Assembly (NCBI GenBank): GCA_937907415.1 | Contig: CALCHY010000374.1 | Location: forward strand, 1-64,000 | Reading direction: 5' to 3' | DNA: 64,000 bases | Origin: an uncultured Trueperaceae bacterium | GTDB taxonomy: Bacteria; Deinococcota; Deinococci; Deinococcales; Trueperaceae | Shown: positions 55,510 to 64,000 of the stretch, piece by piece | How positions within the stretch are numbered: position 1 is the stretch's first letter | How the letters are laid out: each line of letters opens with the position of its first letter | Notes under the pieces: generated by a model | Databases searched by the model: none | Told to the model about the DNA's origin: nothing | The model's input: only the letters and a program-made list of their open reading frames with translations | Program-made: the position numbers and the translations under genes

Positions 55510-58221
55510 TTGAGCGTCACCCGAGAACTACACGTCGCGCGTCAAGCTCGGCAGCGGTACGGGCTGCCCGCAGCGGCGTTCAACGCCCACGGGCGCGTCG
55601 TGAACCTCGACGTCGCTGCTGCGGCCACGTGGGCGGCGCGTATGAACGCGGCCCGCAGCTTAGCTGGCGCGCCGTCAGTAACCACGGGTGAGTTGCTCGC
55701 CGCGGCCGCGTTACACGAGGCCGCGCACGAACTGATCACGCAGTACGGAGTGAGCCCCACGGGGACGGCCGTTTTGGCGGACGCCGCTGCCAGCTGGCGC
55801 GCAGACGCTGCGCTGCCTAGCGCAGACACCTTCGCACAGGATTTCGCGGAGGCGTACGCCAAGGCTAGCGAGGCGGCTAACGCCGAAGAGCACGGCGAGG
55901 CGGTCGCGGGCCCCGAACTCCTCGAGGAGACCTGGCTGATAGGTGGCGCCCTCGCCAACTTGGCCTTCGCGCCGCTGCACGAACTCTTTCAACACGAACT
56001 CGCGGCGGGCGCTGGCTGGCAAACGGCGTCGCGCCTCGCCGAACTCGGGTTGGCCACGGTGCAGCTCGCGTCCGTGCGGGGCGCTTCGAACCTCGACTCA
56101 CGCGAACGGGGCGCGAGGCAGCCAAGCGAGAACTCGCTCTTGTGGCTGTTGACGTTGCCAGCGCGGCTCGAGCCGACGTCGCTGGCGGGTCAGCTGCGCG
56201 TGGCGGTCAGCGCTTGGGGGCCGTACCTCAAGGGTGGTGGCGCCTTCCTCACAGGGTTGCTCCGAGCAGCTGACCTGTTGCGCGAGGAGGGCAAGGGGGG
56301 AGTCGGTGCGCCTGGTCCACACGGCCCACCGCCCGCGTCTGACTTCATGCCGAGTGGTCACGGCGCCGGGCGGGAGAACTTCACCCCCGACCGCGCTTGG
56401 ATGCCGGAAGTCGCGATGGTCGCCAAGAGCGTGTACGTCTGGCTAGCGCAACTCGAGCGGCGCTTTGACCGCGAGGTGCGTCGGCTAGATCAGGTGCCGG
56501 ACGCCGCGCTACGCGACCTGCGCGCGGACGGCTTCAACGCCGTGTGGTTGATCGGCGTTTGGGAGCGGAGCCACGCCTCTCGCGCCCTCAAGCAGGCCCG
56601 CGGCCAGCCAGATGCCGGCGCGAGCGCCTACGCGCTGCACGATTACGAGATCGCCGCTGACTTGGGCGGCGAAGCGGCGTTCGAGGAGCTGTCGCGTCGC
56701 GCCTGGGCGCACGGCTTGCGGTTGGCGAGCGACATGGTGCCGAACCATACTGGTCTCGACTCGCGCTGGATGGTCGAACATCCGGACTGGTTCCTGCAAC
56801 TACCGCAGCCGCCGTTCGAAGGCTACTCGTTCACTGGCCCGAACTTGGCGCTAGACCCGGCCATCGAGGTGCGCGTAGAGGATGGCTACTACGACGGCAC
56901 TGACGCCGCCGTCGTGTTCGAGCGGCGCGACCCGAGCACGGGGGCGAGGAGTTACGTCTATCACGGGAACGACGGAACGGCGATGCCGTGGAACGATACG
57001 GCGCAGCTCGATTACCTGCGCCGGGAGGTGAGGGAGGCCGTCATGGCCACCGTGTTGGCCGTGGCGCGCAGGTTCCCGATCATCCGCTTCGACGCCGCCA
57101 TGACGTTAGCCAAGCGCCACGTGCAAAGGCTGTGGCACCCGCTGCCTGGTGATGGTGGCGCCATCCCGTCGCGCGCCCGCTTCGGGGTCAGCGCTGAGGA
57201 GTTCGAGCGGCTCATGCCGCACGAGTTCTGGCGCGAACTCGTCGTGAACATGGCCGAACGCGCCCCAGACACGCTCTTGCTAGCCGAGGCGTTCTGGTTG
57301 ATGGAGGGTTTCTTCGTCCGCGAGCTTGGCATGCACCGCGTTTACAACAGCGCCTTCATGCACATGCTCATGCACGAGCAGAACGTCGCCTACAGGCGCC
57401 TCCTCAAGACCCTCCTCGCCTTCGACCCGCGCGTGCTGCAGCGCTACGTCAACTTCATGAGCAACCCGGACGAGGAGTCGGCTCGGGACCAGTTCGGGGC
57501 GGGGGACAAGTACTTCGGCGTGGCAACGCTCCTCGCCACCCTGCCCGGGATGCCGATGTTCGGTCACGGTCAGGTCGAGGGTTTGGCGGAGAAGTACGGC
57601 ATGGAGTACCTCGCCCCCAAACGTTCCGAGACGCCAGACGCAGGCCTGATAGCACGCCACCGGCGCGAGCTCGCACCGCTCCTCAACGCGCGCGCTGCGT
57701 TCGCTGGCGCCAGCGCGTTCAGGCTCTTCGACTTGGTCGGCGACGACGGCGTCGAGGAGGCGGCGTACGTCTACGTCAACCGGCCCGCGCCCGCTGGTGG
57801 CGCGCTCAGTACGCTGGTGGCGTTCAACAACTCCCCCGGGAGCGTGGCTGGCGAGGTGAGGATGAGCGTGCCGTTCGCGGACGCCTTGCGTGGTGGGGGG
57901 CTGCGCTCCGAGCCACTCCACGAAGCGCTCGGCCTGCGCGCTGGCGGTGGGCGCCTCGTGCGGTTCGCGCCGTTCGTTCGAGATGGGCAGGAGGAGTTGG
58001 TCGCGCTGACGACCCTGGAACAGCGCGGACTGCGCCTTGAGTTGGGTCCGTACGAGGCGCGGGTGTTACTCGTCACGCAGGTGGAAGGGCGAGAGGCGCC
58101 GGTCGAAGTTCAAGCGCCAGCGCCCCCCGTTCGGGTGAGGGCGAGACGGCGCTACGACGCGCGCCTAGCCGGCGACCGCGGCGCGGCGAAACGCAGGGCC
58201 GCCAAGCGCGTGCGGCGCTGA
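55510..58221 (+). CDS. GH13 (alpha-amylase family) protein with extra N-terminal domain
   Basis: 903 residues from TTG 55510 (leaderless -10); an alternative GTG at 55441 adds 23. Residues 1-270 are a helical domain with HEAAH at 69-73, a chance or real metal motif, and no signal peptide. Residues about 340-700 are the GH13 barrel: FNAVWLIGVWERS, DMVPNHTGLDSRW, FDAAMTL with nucleophile Asp528, LLLAEAFW with Glu593, and FMSNPDEES with Asp654, where the usual region IV His is Pro653. Barrel length and the LALDPAIEV loop suggest an intracellular glucan enzyme, possibly a transferase. A C-terminal beta domain and an Arg-rich tail (RARRRYDARL) follow. Subfamily not assigned. Confidence 0.82.
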   Translation: MSVTRELHVARQARQRYGLPAAAFNAHGRVVNLDVAAAATWAARMNAARSLAGAPSVTTGELLAAAALHEAAHELITQYGVSPTGTAVLADAAASWRADAALPSADTFAQDFAEAYAKASEAANAEEHGEAVAGPELLEETWLIGGALANLAFAPLHELFQHELAAGAGWQTASRLAELGLATVQLASVRGASNLDSRERGARQPSENSLLWLLTLPARLEPTSLAGQLRVAVSAWGPYLKGGGAFLTGLLRAADLLREEGKGGVGAPGPHGPPPASDFMPSGHGAGRENFTPDRAWMPEVAMVAKSVYVWLAQLERRFDREVRRLDQVPDAALRDLRADGFNAVWLIGVWERSHASRALKQARGQPDAGASAYALHDYEIAADLGGEAAFEELSRRAWAHGLRLASDMVPNHTGLDSRWMVEHPDWFLQLPQPPFEGYSFTGPNLALDPAIEVRVEDGYYDGTDAAVVFERRDPSTGARSYVYHGNDGTAMPWNDTAQLDYLRREVREAVMATVLAVARRFPIIRFDAAMTLAKRHVQRLWHPLPGDGGAIPSRARFGVSAEEFERLMPHEFWRELVVNMAERAPDTLLLAEAFWLMEGFFVRELGMHRVYNSAFMHMLMHEQNVAYRRLLKTLLAFDPRVLQRYVNFMSNPDEESARDQFGAGDKYFGVATLLATLPGMPMFGHGQVEGLAEKYGMEYLAPKRSETPDAGLIARHRRELAPLLNARAAFAGASAFRLFDLVGDDGVEEAAYVYVNRPAPAGGALSTLVAFNNSPGSVAGEVRMSVPFADALRGGGLRSEPLHEALGLRAGGGRLVRFAPFVRDGQEELVALTTLEQRGLRLELGPYEARVLLVTQVEGREAPVEVQAPAPPVRVRARRRYDARLAGDRGAAKRRAAKRVRR

Positions 58222-58250
58222 GCGCCTTCGCGCAGGGGACGAACCGCTGG

Positions 58251-58781
58251 CTAGGTGAGGGCGCCGAGCCTGCGCGCCTGCAAGTGCGTTAGCGCGAGGG
58301 CGATGGCGTCTGTCTCGTGGTTGGCCTCCGGCGCCGCCGTCAGCTTGAGGAGTGCGCGCACCATGAAGGCTACCTGCGTCTTGTCGGCCCGGCCGTTGCC
58401 GACCAGGCTGCGTTTCACTACCTCAGGGCCGTACTCGAAGACTGGCAGCCCGGCCTCCGCCGCCGTGACCAACACGACCCCAACGGCCTGCCCGACGAGG
58501 AACGACGTCTGCGGTTGGCGCCGCAGGAACTGCCCTTCGATGGCCATGACGTCCGGCTTGTGCAGTGCGATGAACGACAGCAGTTCGCGCCGCAGGGTGA
58601 GAAGGCGCTCGCTCTGCTCCTGCCTACTGCTCGTCGTGACCAGCCTGCTGCCGAGGAGGCGCGCATCTCTGCGCACCTCCTCGATGGCTCCGAGGCCAAG
58701 GTTAGCTAGGCCGGGGTCGACGCCAAGCACGCGTAGCGGCCTTGCGCCGCTGCCAGGAGCCGTCACGCGGCCTTCCGTCAC
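58251..58781 (-). CDS. ruvC: Holliday junction resolvase RuvC
   Basis: Nuclease that cuts Holliday junctions during recombinational repair, with RuvAB. 176 residues: catalytic Asp in RVLGVDPGLANLGLGAIE, the Glu in VMAIEGQFLRRQPQTS, and the acidic pair in the C-terminal NHETDAIALALTH. All four acidic positions are present. GTG start directly follows the stop of the upstream glutamine synthetase (TGAGTG), so it is cotranscribed with it. ruvA and ruvB are not in the window. Confidence 0.95.
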   Translation of the reverse strand: MTEGRVTAPGSGARPLRVLGVDPGLANLGLGAIEEVRRDARLLGSRLVTTSSRQEQSERLLTLRRELLSFIALHKPDVMAIEGQFLRRQPQTSFLVGQAVGVVLVTAAEAGLPVFEYGPEVVKRSLVGNGRADKTQVAFMVRALLKLTAAPEANHETDAIALALTHLQARRLGALT

Positions 58782-60122
58782 TCAGTACTCCGCGAGGTAG
58801 CGGTCGAGTTCCCAGCCGTGAACCGCGATGCGGTACTCGTCGTACTCCTGCGTCTTCGCCTCGACGAAGCTCTTGTAGACGTGGTCGCCAAGGGCGTCGA
58901 CTATCACGCGGTCGCGCTTGAGGTTGGTCACCGCTTCGCGCAAGTTGGCTGGTAGTTCCTTGATCTTGTGCTTGCGCCTGTCGCGCACGCTCATCTCGTA
59001 GATGTTCCTGGCGATCGGTGGTGGCGGCGTGAGGTCGCGCTTCATGCCGTCGAGGCCGGCCGCGACCATGGCCGCCAGCGCCAAGTACGGGTTGGCTGAT
59101 GGGTCGGGCATGCGCACTTCGGCGCGCGTGCCGTTGCCGCGCCGCGCCGGGATGCGGATCATGGCGCTGCGGTTGGAAACCGACCAGGCGATGTTCGTTG
59201 GCGCCTCGTGCCCTGGCGTGATGCGCTTGTAGCTGTTGACCGTCGGGTTGGTGATGGCGACCAGACCGGGAGCGTGCTCGATGAGGCCGGCTATCCAGGC
59301 GCGCGCGGTGCTGGAGAGCTGGTGCTGCCCTTTCGGGTCGAAGAACGCGTTCTCACCGTCCTTGAAGACGCTCAGGTGCGTGTGCATGCCAGACCCGGCG
59401 ATGCCAGCGACTGGTTTCGGCATGAAAGTGGCGTGGAGGCCGTGGTTCATGGCGATGCGCTTTACGACCGTGCGGAACGACTGGATGGCGTCGGCGGTCG
59501 AGATGGCGTCTGCGTACTTGAAGTCGATCTCATGCTGGCCGGGACCGACCTCGTGGTGCGCGGCCTCGATCTCGAAGCCAAGTTCCGTGAGGGCGTTGAC
59601 CATGTCGCGACGGGCGTCCTCACCGCGGTCGACTGGGGCGAGGTCGAAGTAGCCTGCGCCGTCGTTCGTGATGGTGGTTGGGCTACCGTCGACTCCGCGC
59701 TTGAAGAGGTAGAACTCCGGCTCCACGCCGACGAACAGGTCGTCGAACCCGAGGGCCTTGAGCTTCTCGATCTGGCGTTTGAGCACCCAGCGCGGGTCGC
59801 CTTGGAACGGGGTGCCGTCAGGGAGGTGGACGTCGCAGATGAGGCGCGCGACTTGGCCCCTCACGCTGCCCTCGATGGCAGGTGGGAGCAGGAGGAAGGT
59901 GTCGTGATCCGGCCTCAGCAGCATGTCCGACTCTTCGATGCGCGTGAAGCCTTGCACCGATGAGCCGTCGAACATGATCTCACCGTCGAGCGCCTTGTCG
60001 AACTGCGAGGTCGGGACCTCGACGTTCTTGTTGCGGCCGTGAATGTCGGTGAACTGCAGTCTGAGGAACTTGACGTCGTTCTCGCGCAGTAGCGTGGCGA
60101 CGTCGTCGCGTGAGTTACCCAC
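58782..60122 (-). CDS. glnA: Glutamine synthetase type I, 446-residue form
   Basis: Makes glutamine from glutamate, ammonia and ATP. 446 residues with FLRLQFTDIHGRNKNVEVP, MFDGSSVQGFTRIEESDMLLRPD, EVGPGQHEIDFKYADAISTADAIQSFRTVVKRIA, HATFMPKPVAGIAGSGMHTHLSVFK, and NPTVNSYKRITPGHEAPTNIAWSVSNRSAMIRIP. Metal and substrate residues are conserved. It resembles GSI-alpha, the shorter class that is not adenylylated; NIYEMS replaces the NLYDLP tyrosine site context. It lies 164 nt after the second glnA, on the same strand, and is followed by ruvC. Confidence 0.95.
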   Translation of the reverse strand: MGNSRDDVATLLRENDVKFLRLQFTDIHGRNKNVEVPTSQFDKALDGEIMFDGSSVQGFTRIEESDMLLRPDHDTFLLLPPAIEGSVRGQVARLICDVHLPDGTPFQGDPRWVLKRQIEKLKALGFDDLFVGVEPEFYLFKRGVDGSPTTITNDGAGYFDLAPVDRGEDARRDMVNALTELGFEIEAAHHEVGPGQHEIDFKYADAISTADAIQSFRTVVKRIAMNHGLHATFMPKPVAGIAGSGMHTHLSVFKDGENAFFDPKGQHQLSSTARAWIAGLIEHAPGLVAITNPTVNSYKRITPGHEAPTNIAWSVSNRSAMIRIPARRGNGTRAEVRMPDPSANPYLALAAMVAAGLDGMKRDLTPPPPIARNIYEMSVRDRRKHKIKELPANLREAVTNLKRDRVIVDALGDHVYKSFVEAKTQEYDEYRIAVHGWELDRYLAEY

Positions 60123-60286
60123 TGATGACCCTCCTGGGGCGTGCTGGGGTGGACGGGCGCGGTCCTTGGCTGAACGGTCGTTGCCGTTCGCGTTCGGCCC
60201 GCAGCGCGCGAAAACGGTAACACGAAGTGGCAGGTCGTGCGCAAGAGAGTGAACAACGGGTCACTTGCGACGTGACACTGAACAGT

Positions 60287-61699
60287 TCAGCTGTCGTAGT
60301 AGAGGTGGAACTCGTACGGGTGGGGTCGCAAGCGCAGCGGCTCGAGCTCGTGCTCGCGCTTGTAGCCGATCCACGTGGCGATGAAATCATCGGAGAACAC
60401 CCCGCCCTCGGTTAGGAAGGCGTGGTCGGCCTCGAGCGCTCCGAGGGCCTCGTCTAGAGATCCGGGCGTGGAGGGGACGCTGTGGAGTTCCGCCGCCGAC
60501 ATGGCGTAGATGTTGCGCTCGAGCGGGTCGCCTGGCGAGATCTCGTTCTTGATGCCGTCCAACATGGCGAGGGTCATGGCCGAGAAGAGCAGGTAGCCGT
60601 TCGCGCTCGGGTCGGGGCAGCGGAACTCGAGACGCTTGGCTTTCGGTGAGGCGGAGTACGTCGGAATGCGGATGGCGGCCGAGCGGTTGCGTTTGGAGAG
60701 GGCGAGGTTAACGGGCGCCTCGAAACCAGGCACGAGGCGGTGGTAGGAGTTGGCCGTTGGCGCGGCGAAGGCTAGTACGGCGGCCGCGTGTTTAAGGAGC
60801 CCGCCTGCGGCGTGGAGGGCGAGGTCAGAGAGGCCGGCGTAGCGCTCCCCAGCGAAGAGCGGCTGCCCGCCCTTCCAGAACGAGATGTGGGTATGCATGC
60901 CAGAACCGTTGTCTTGGAAGATCGGTTTGGGCATGAACGTTACGGTCTTACCGTAACGCCTGGCAACGTTCTTGATGATGTACTTGTACCACATCATCTG
61001 GTCGGCCATCGTTAGCATATCGGCATACCGCATGTCTATCTCGCTTTGACCCGCGGTGCCGACTTCGTGGTGGTGCGCCTCGACCGCGATGCCCGCCTTC
61101 ATCAGTTCGTTGACCATCTCGCCACGCAGGTCGTGATAGGTATCGGTCGGCGCTACCGGGAAGTAGCCGCCCTTGTAACTGGGTTTGTAGCCGAGGTTGG
61201 GCTCTTCGAAGCGGGCCGTGTTCCAAGCGCCCTCTACGGAGTCGATCTCGTAGTAGCCCTTGTACTGGTTCTGCTCGTACCTGACCTCGTCGAAGATGAA
61301 GAACTCCGGCTCCGGTCCAACGAATACGGTGTCTGCCACGCCGGACGCCTGCACGTACGCCATGGCCTTGCGCGCTATGTAACGTGGGTCACGGTCGTAC
61401 TCCTCCAGGCTTTCAGGGTCGCGGATGGTGGCGAGGACGCTCACCGTTGGCTCCTTGAAGAACGGGTCGAGGAGCGCGGTTCCTGCTTCGGGTACGGCCA
61501 ACATGTCGGAGCTGCTTATGTCTTGCCAGCCTCTGATGGAGGAGCCGTCGAACCCGACGCCCTCCTCGAAGGTCTGCTCGTCCCACGCCTCGACGGGGTA
61601 GCTGCAGTGTTGCCAAGTGCCGAGCATGTCCGTGAACTTCAGGTCGATCATGCTGGCGCCGTGGCGGCGGGCGAACTCGAAGAACTCCTTGGGCGTCAT
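60287..61699 (-). CDS. glnA: Glutamine synthetase type I, 470-residue form
   Basis: A second, distinct glutamine synthetase. 470 residues: FFEFARRHGASMIDLKFTDMLGTWQHCSYP, GFDGSSIRGWQDISSSDMLAVPE, HHEVGTAGQSEIDMRYADMLTMADQMMWYKYIIKNVAR, KTVTFMPKPIFQDNGSGMHTHISFWKGG, NSYHRLVPGFEAPVNLALSKRNRSAAIRIP. It resembles GSI-beta, which carries the adenylylation Tyr; here the site reads NIYAMSAAE and keeps a Tyr, so regulation is possible but not shown. GGAGG precedes the ATG. It precedes the 446-residue copy, a tandem of two paralogs of different subclass. Confidence 0.95.
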   Translation of the reverse strand: MTPKEFFEFARRHGASMIDLKFTDMLGTWQHCSYPVEAWDEQTFEEGVGFDGSSIRGWQDISSSDMLAVPEAGTALLDPFFKEPTVSVLATIRDPESLEEYDRDPRYIARKAMAYVQASGVADTVFVGPEPEFFIFDEVRYEQNQYKGYYEIDSVEGAWNTARFEEPNLGYKPSYKGGYFPVAPTDTYHDLRGEMVNELMKAGIAVEAHHHEVGTAGQSEIDMRYADMLTMADQMMWYKYIIKNVARRYGKTVTFMPKPIFQDNGSGMHTHISFWKGGQPLFAGERYAGLSDLALHAAGGLLKHAAAVLAFAAPTANSYHRLVPGFEAPVNLALSKRNRSAAIRIPTYSASPKAKRLEFRCPDPSANGYLLFSAMTLAMLDGIKNEISPGDPLERNIYAMSAAELHSVPSTPGSLDEALGALEADHAFLTEGGVFSDDFIATWIGYKREHELEPLRLRPHPYEFHLYYDS

Positions 61700-62099
61700 G
61701 TTGTGGCCTCCGGTAGAAGCGCCACCCTAGTTGCGCAGCGCGCACTGATGGTGGCATTTCGAGACGAAGTGTAATGCTAGAAGTTGCTAGTTGTCTACGT
61801 CAGCCTGGACGGTGAGCAACATATCCGCGGACGCCGAGCCAAAGCCGCACCGCTACCTGCCGGGGTAGCTGCTTCGTCCCGTAGGCCGCGTATACGCCAA
61901 GACCACGAACCACCGCGTCGTCGGCACGGTTGACGGGCGCACTGACCACGTCGTGCCGCGCCGACAGTCCTTAACCCATTCATCAGCATTGGCAGACTGC
62001 GTTCGGACCGCCGTTGACAGCGCCAGTGCCGTTACATACGATGCAAGCAACCGCCGCAAGTCCAACTTGTCTCTTCACAAGCCTCTGAAGGAGGAGAAC
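61700..62099. other. Divergent intergenic region between glnA and livK
   Basis: 400 nt without a credible gene; the frames on both strands lack coding signatures. It holds the livK promoter at 62014-62042. For glnA (minus strand) no clear -35/-10 pair was found; a motif of repeated CTAG words near 61777-61790 may be noise. Confidence 0.5.
62014..62042 (+). promoter_or_regulatory. Sigma70 promoter for the branched-chain amino-acid binding protein
   Basis: TTGACA at 62014-62019 and TACGAT at 62037-62042 are 17 nt apart, an exact -35 consensus and a 4/6 -10. It lies 57 nt before the GTG start. Confidence 0.65.
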
Positions 62100-63359
62100 G
62101 TGCATAAAAGGTTGGTTTGGATCGTAGTTGCCGCGCTGGTAGGTTTCGCAGCGGCCCAGGCTCCGGCCGTAAGCAAGGTCGGTTCGTTGATGTCGTTCAC
62201 CGGCGCGCTTGCCGAGTTCGGGCCCGCCATCAACAACGGCGTCAACCTCGCCCTCGATCAGCTCAATGCGGCCGCCACGGCGGAACTCGGTGGCCCGATC
62301 GCCGAGCTCATCACCGAGGACTCCGCAACGAGCCCAGCTGTTGGCGTTGACCGCGCCCGCAAGCTCGTCAACACCGACAACGTCGTAGCCATGGTCGGCG
62401 CGCTCTCGTCAGGCGTCACCGTTGCCGTGGCAGAGTCCGTCGCCATCCCGAGCAACGTCGTCATGGTCTCCCCGGCCTCCACCTCGCCACTCGTCGGCAT
62501 GCTGCCAGACGCGAGCGACTTCATCTACCGCACGGTCGCTTCCGACGCCCTTCAAGGCGTGGTCGGCGCCCAGCTCGCACGCGGCGAGATCGTCCCGGGC
62601 CACTCGTTCGATACGGCTTCCATCATCTACGTCAACAACCCATACGGCCAGGGCCTCACTGAAGCCTTCGAGGCCGCCTTCACCGCCCGCGGCGGCAAGG
62701 TCCTCGCCAAGGTCGCCCACCCAGAGGAACCACAGCCAACCTACGCCGCTCAACTCGAGCAGGCGCTCGCTGGCAACCCGGGCGTCCTCGTCGCCATCAG
62801 CTACCCCGGCCAGGCCACCGTCTACCTGCAGGAGTCGCGTGACCTCTACAACTACACCTCCTGGCAGTTCGTCGACGGCACCAAGTCAGTTGACATCATC
62901 GATGCGGTTGGCGCCGACGTCGTGGACGGCCTCTACGGGACTGCCCCTGGCGCAGACCCAGACTGGGCCGGCTACGTGACGTTCTCCGACGACTACGACG
63001 CCGCGTACGGCCAGCGTCCACCGCTCCCGTACATCGACACCGCGTACGACGCCATGGCCGTCATCGGCCTGTCGATCGCCAAGTCGCTCATCGACGGCGT
63101 GCCCGTCACCAGCGAGTCCGTCCGCGACCGCATGCGCGAAGTCGCTAACCCAGACGGCGAAGTGGTCGGCGTCGGCGAGTTCCAGAAGGCTATCCAGCTC
63201 ATGAAGGCCGGCAAGGAAATCAACTACACGGGCGCGGCAGGCGAGGTCGACTTCGATAGCCTCGGCGACGTCGTCACCCCCGTCGAGATCTGGCAGTTCA
63301 AGAACGGCACGATCGAGACGATCATGGTCCGCACTGCCTCGGAGATCCCCGCGCAGTAA
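62100..63359 (+). CDS. Branched-chain amino-acid ABC transporter substrate-binding protein
   Basis: Receptor for a LIV/urea-type importer. 419 residues from GTG 62100 with GAAGGAGGAGAA just upstream, a signal peptide MHKRLVWIVVAALVGFAAA cleaved before Gln20, and a periplasmic-binding type I fold: VGSLMSFTGALAEFGPAINNGVNLALDQLN, VAMVGALSSGVTVAVAESVAIPSNVVMVSPASTSP, and FVDGTKSVDIIDAVGADVVDGLYGT, typical of LivJ/LivK. A lipobox is absent. It faces the livM-like permease on the opposite strand, with a strong hairpin between. The substrate could be leucine-type amino acids or amides. Confidence 0.9.
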   Translation: MHKRLVWIVVAALVGFAAAQAPAVSKVGSLMSFTGALAEFGPAINNGVNLALDQLNAAATAELGGPIAELITEDSATSPAVGVDRARKLVNTDNVVAMVGALSSGVTVAVAESVAIPSNVVMVSPASTSPLVGMLPDASDFIYRTVASDALQGVVGAQLARGEIVPGHSFDTASIIYVNNPYGQGLTEAFEAAFTARGGKVLAKVAHPEEPQPTYAAQLEQALAGNPGVLVAISYPGQATVYLQESRDLYNYTSWQFVDGTKSVDIIDAVGADVVDGLYGTAPGADPDWAGYVTFSDDYDAAYGQRPPLPYIDTAYDAMAVIGLSIAKSLIDGVPVTSESVRDRMREVANPDGEVVGVGEFQKAIQLMKAGKEINYTGAAGEVDFDSLGDVVTPVEIWQFKNGTIETIMVRTASEIPAQ

Positions 63360-63406
63360 GGCAGGACTCAAGCGGCGGCCCTTGGAAAGGCCGTAACTCA
63401 ACTTAA

Positions 63407-63451
63407 GAGTGGAGGGTGGGCTTCCGGGAAACCGGCGCCCACCCTCCACTC
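63407..63451. terminator. Bidirectional hairpin between convergent livK and livM genes
   Basis: GAGTGGAGGGTGGGC pairs perfectly with GCCCACCCTCCACTC (15 bp), and the loop contains a second stem CCGG-GAAA-CCGG, capped by a GNRA-type tetraloop. Little T follows (only GTTGTTATC), so termination would rely mainly on the strong stem. It serves both strands. Confidence 0.65.
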
Positions 63452-63474
63452 GTTGTTATCGGCGTCGGAGTTAC

Positions 63475-64000
63475 TTAGGCCATGTCGCGGTCGAGCGACA
63501 CGACCTTGTCCTCCTCCAATATGCCCTTCGGCCGGTAGATGACGATCACGAGCATGAGTATCGAGATGAGCAGGAAGCGGATGTACGGCCCACGCGAGGG
63601 CAGGTCAGGCGAGATGGCCGACAGGGTAGGGCGGAGCAGGTCGACGATGAAGCTCGTGCCAGACCAGATGCCCCACACCACGAACGCGCCGAGGATGGCG
63701 CCACGGTTGTTACCGCTGCCGCCAAGCATGAGCATCACCCAGATGAGGAACGTGCCGTACAGCGGGTCGAAGTGACCGTAGTCGATCGACACGATGTAGT
63801 GAGCGTAGAGGGCGCCGCCGATGCCCATGATGACCGAACCGACGACGAACGCCTGCATGCGGAAAGCGGCAACGTTCTTGCCGTTCATGGCAGCGGAGGC
63901 CTCCTCCTCACGCACGGCGCGCAAGACGCGGCCCCACGGCGAACGGATGGCGCGCTCCAGCACGCGGAAGACGAGGTAGAGGACCAGAGCGACGATGGCG
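63475..64000 (-). CDS. Branched-chain amino-acid ABC transporter permease LivM, C-terminal part
   Basis: Membrane permease of the LIV type, cut by the window edge at its N-terminal side; the frame is open to base 63999 on the minus strand. Visible features: RSPWGRVLRAVREEEASAAMNGKNVAAFRMQAFVVGSVIMGIGGALYAHYIVSIDYGHFDPLYGTFLIWVML, typical of LivM with the conserved Arg/Glu-Glu loop for the ATPase, then LGGSGNNRGAILGAFVVWGIWS. It ends PKGILEEDKVVSLDRDMA. The gene runs toward livK, which suggests that other liv genes lie beyond 64000. Confidence 0.9.
   Translation of the reverse strand, partial: AIVALVLYLVFRVLERAIRSPWGRVLRAVREEEASAAMNGKNVAAFRMQAFVVGSVIMGIGGALYAHYIVSIDYGHFDPLYGTFLIWVMLMLGGSGNNRGAILGAFVVWGIWSGTSFIVDLLRPTLSAISPDLPSRGPYIRFLLISILMLVIVIYRPKGILEEDKVVSLDRDMA

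Noticed and set aside
55714..55728. HEAAH in the GH13 protein as a zinc protease site
   Set aside because: No third ligand or fold signature nearby; a short motif in an Ala/His/Glu-rich helix is expected by chance.
60278..60290. Palindrome CTGAAC A GTTCAG
   Set aside because: It overlaps the stop codon of the 470-residue glnA and does not match a known operator such as the Deinococcus RDRM; probably chance.

Overview
The window is a compact, GC-rich bacterial chromosome segment with no phage, insertion sequence or CRISPR array that I could see. The best taxonomic guess is Deinococcota, probably a Truepera-like lineage. The reasons are the EF-P with Arg32 in a Thermus-like IGRGGAK loop, the gene order efp-accB-accC-asp23-nusB-folD, bacillithiol synthesis (BshC), a quinate-dehydrogenase-like protein I associate with this phylum, and several genes whose TANNNT -10 box sits only 5-9 nt before a start codon, as in the leaderless transcripts known from Deinococcus. 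This is inference; no marker gene was placed on a tree.

Layout. 1-8.6 kb: minus-strand housekeeping genes (pyrF 3' part, secA, rsmD, an HNH nuclease, ddl, an enoyl-CoA hydratase) with a tandem GNAT gene and an LEA-like lipoprotein on the plus strand. 8.6-14.2 kb: a minus-strand export operon (FtsX-type permease, LolD/MacB-type ATPase, MMPL/RND transporter). 14.25-17.2 kb: a GT4 glycosyltransferase coupled to an unusual double-SDR fusion, both plus strand. 17.2-23.6 kb: a tightly overlapping six-gene minus-strand operon that reads as a sphingolipid/glycosphingolipid pathway: serine palmitoyltransferase-like enzyme, GNAT-like N-acyltransferase, CPBP membrane protein, NAD-dependent reductase, MGDG-synthase-like glycosyltransferase, flippase-like membrane protein. 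23.8-29.9 kb: plus-strand GNAT, quinate-dehydrogenase-like protein, then efp-accB-accC-asp23-nusB-folD-DUF212. 29.9-38.5 kb: comF, a polyprenyl diphosphate synthase, and a complete oligopeptide ABC importer with a previously uncalled 56-residue membrane protein at its end. 38.9-43.8 kb: secG, tRNA-Leu(CAA), purQ-purL-purF. 43.8-53.2 kb: wecG-like, comB, bshC, guaB, thioesterase, SagB-like oxidoreductase, an ArgD/LysJ-type aminotransferase and a large unknown protein. 53.2-58.2 kb: a dockerin-like secreted protein and a cohesin-like lipoprotein overlapping by 4 nt, divergent from an atypical GH13 protein. 58.3-64 kb: ruvC, two different class I glutamine synthetases, and branched-chain amino-acid transport genes (livK-like, and livM-like running off the window).

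The most interesting content is the candidate ceramide/glycoceramide operon with surrounding glycosyltransferases and lipid-export genes, and the cohesin/dockerin-like pair, which may form a surface-anchored Ca-dependent complex. Most neighbouring genes overlap by 1-4 nt or are separated by a few bases. Convergent genes also abut or overlap (32 nt at 17190-17221, 14 nt at 29923-29936), which fits a streamlined chromosome.
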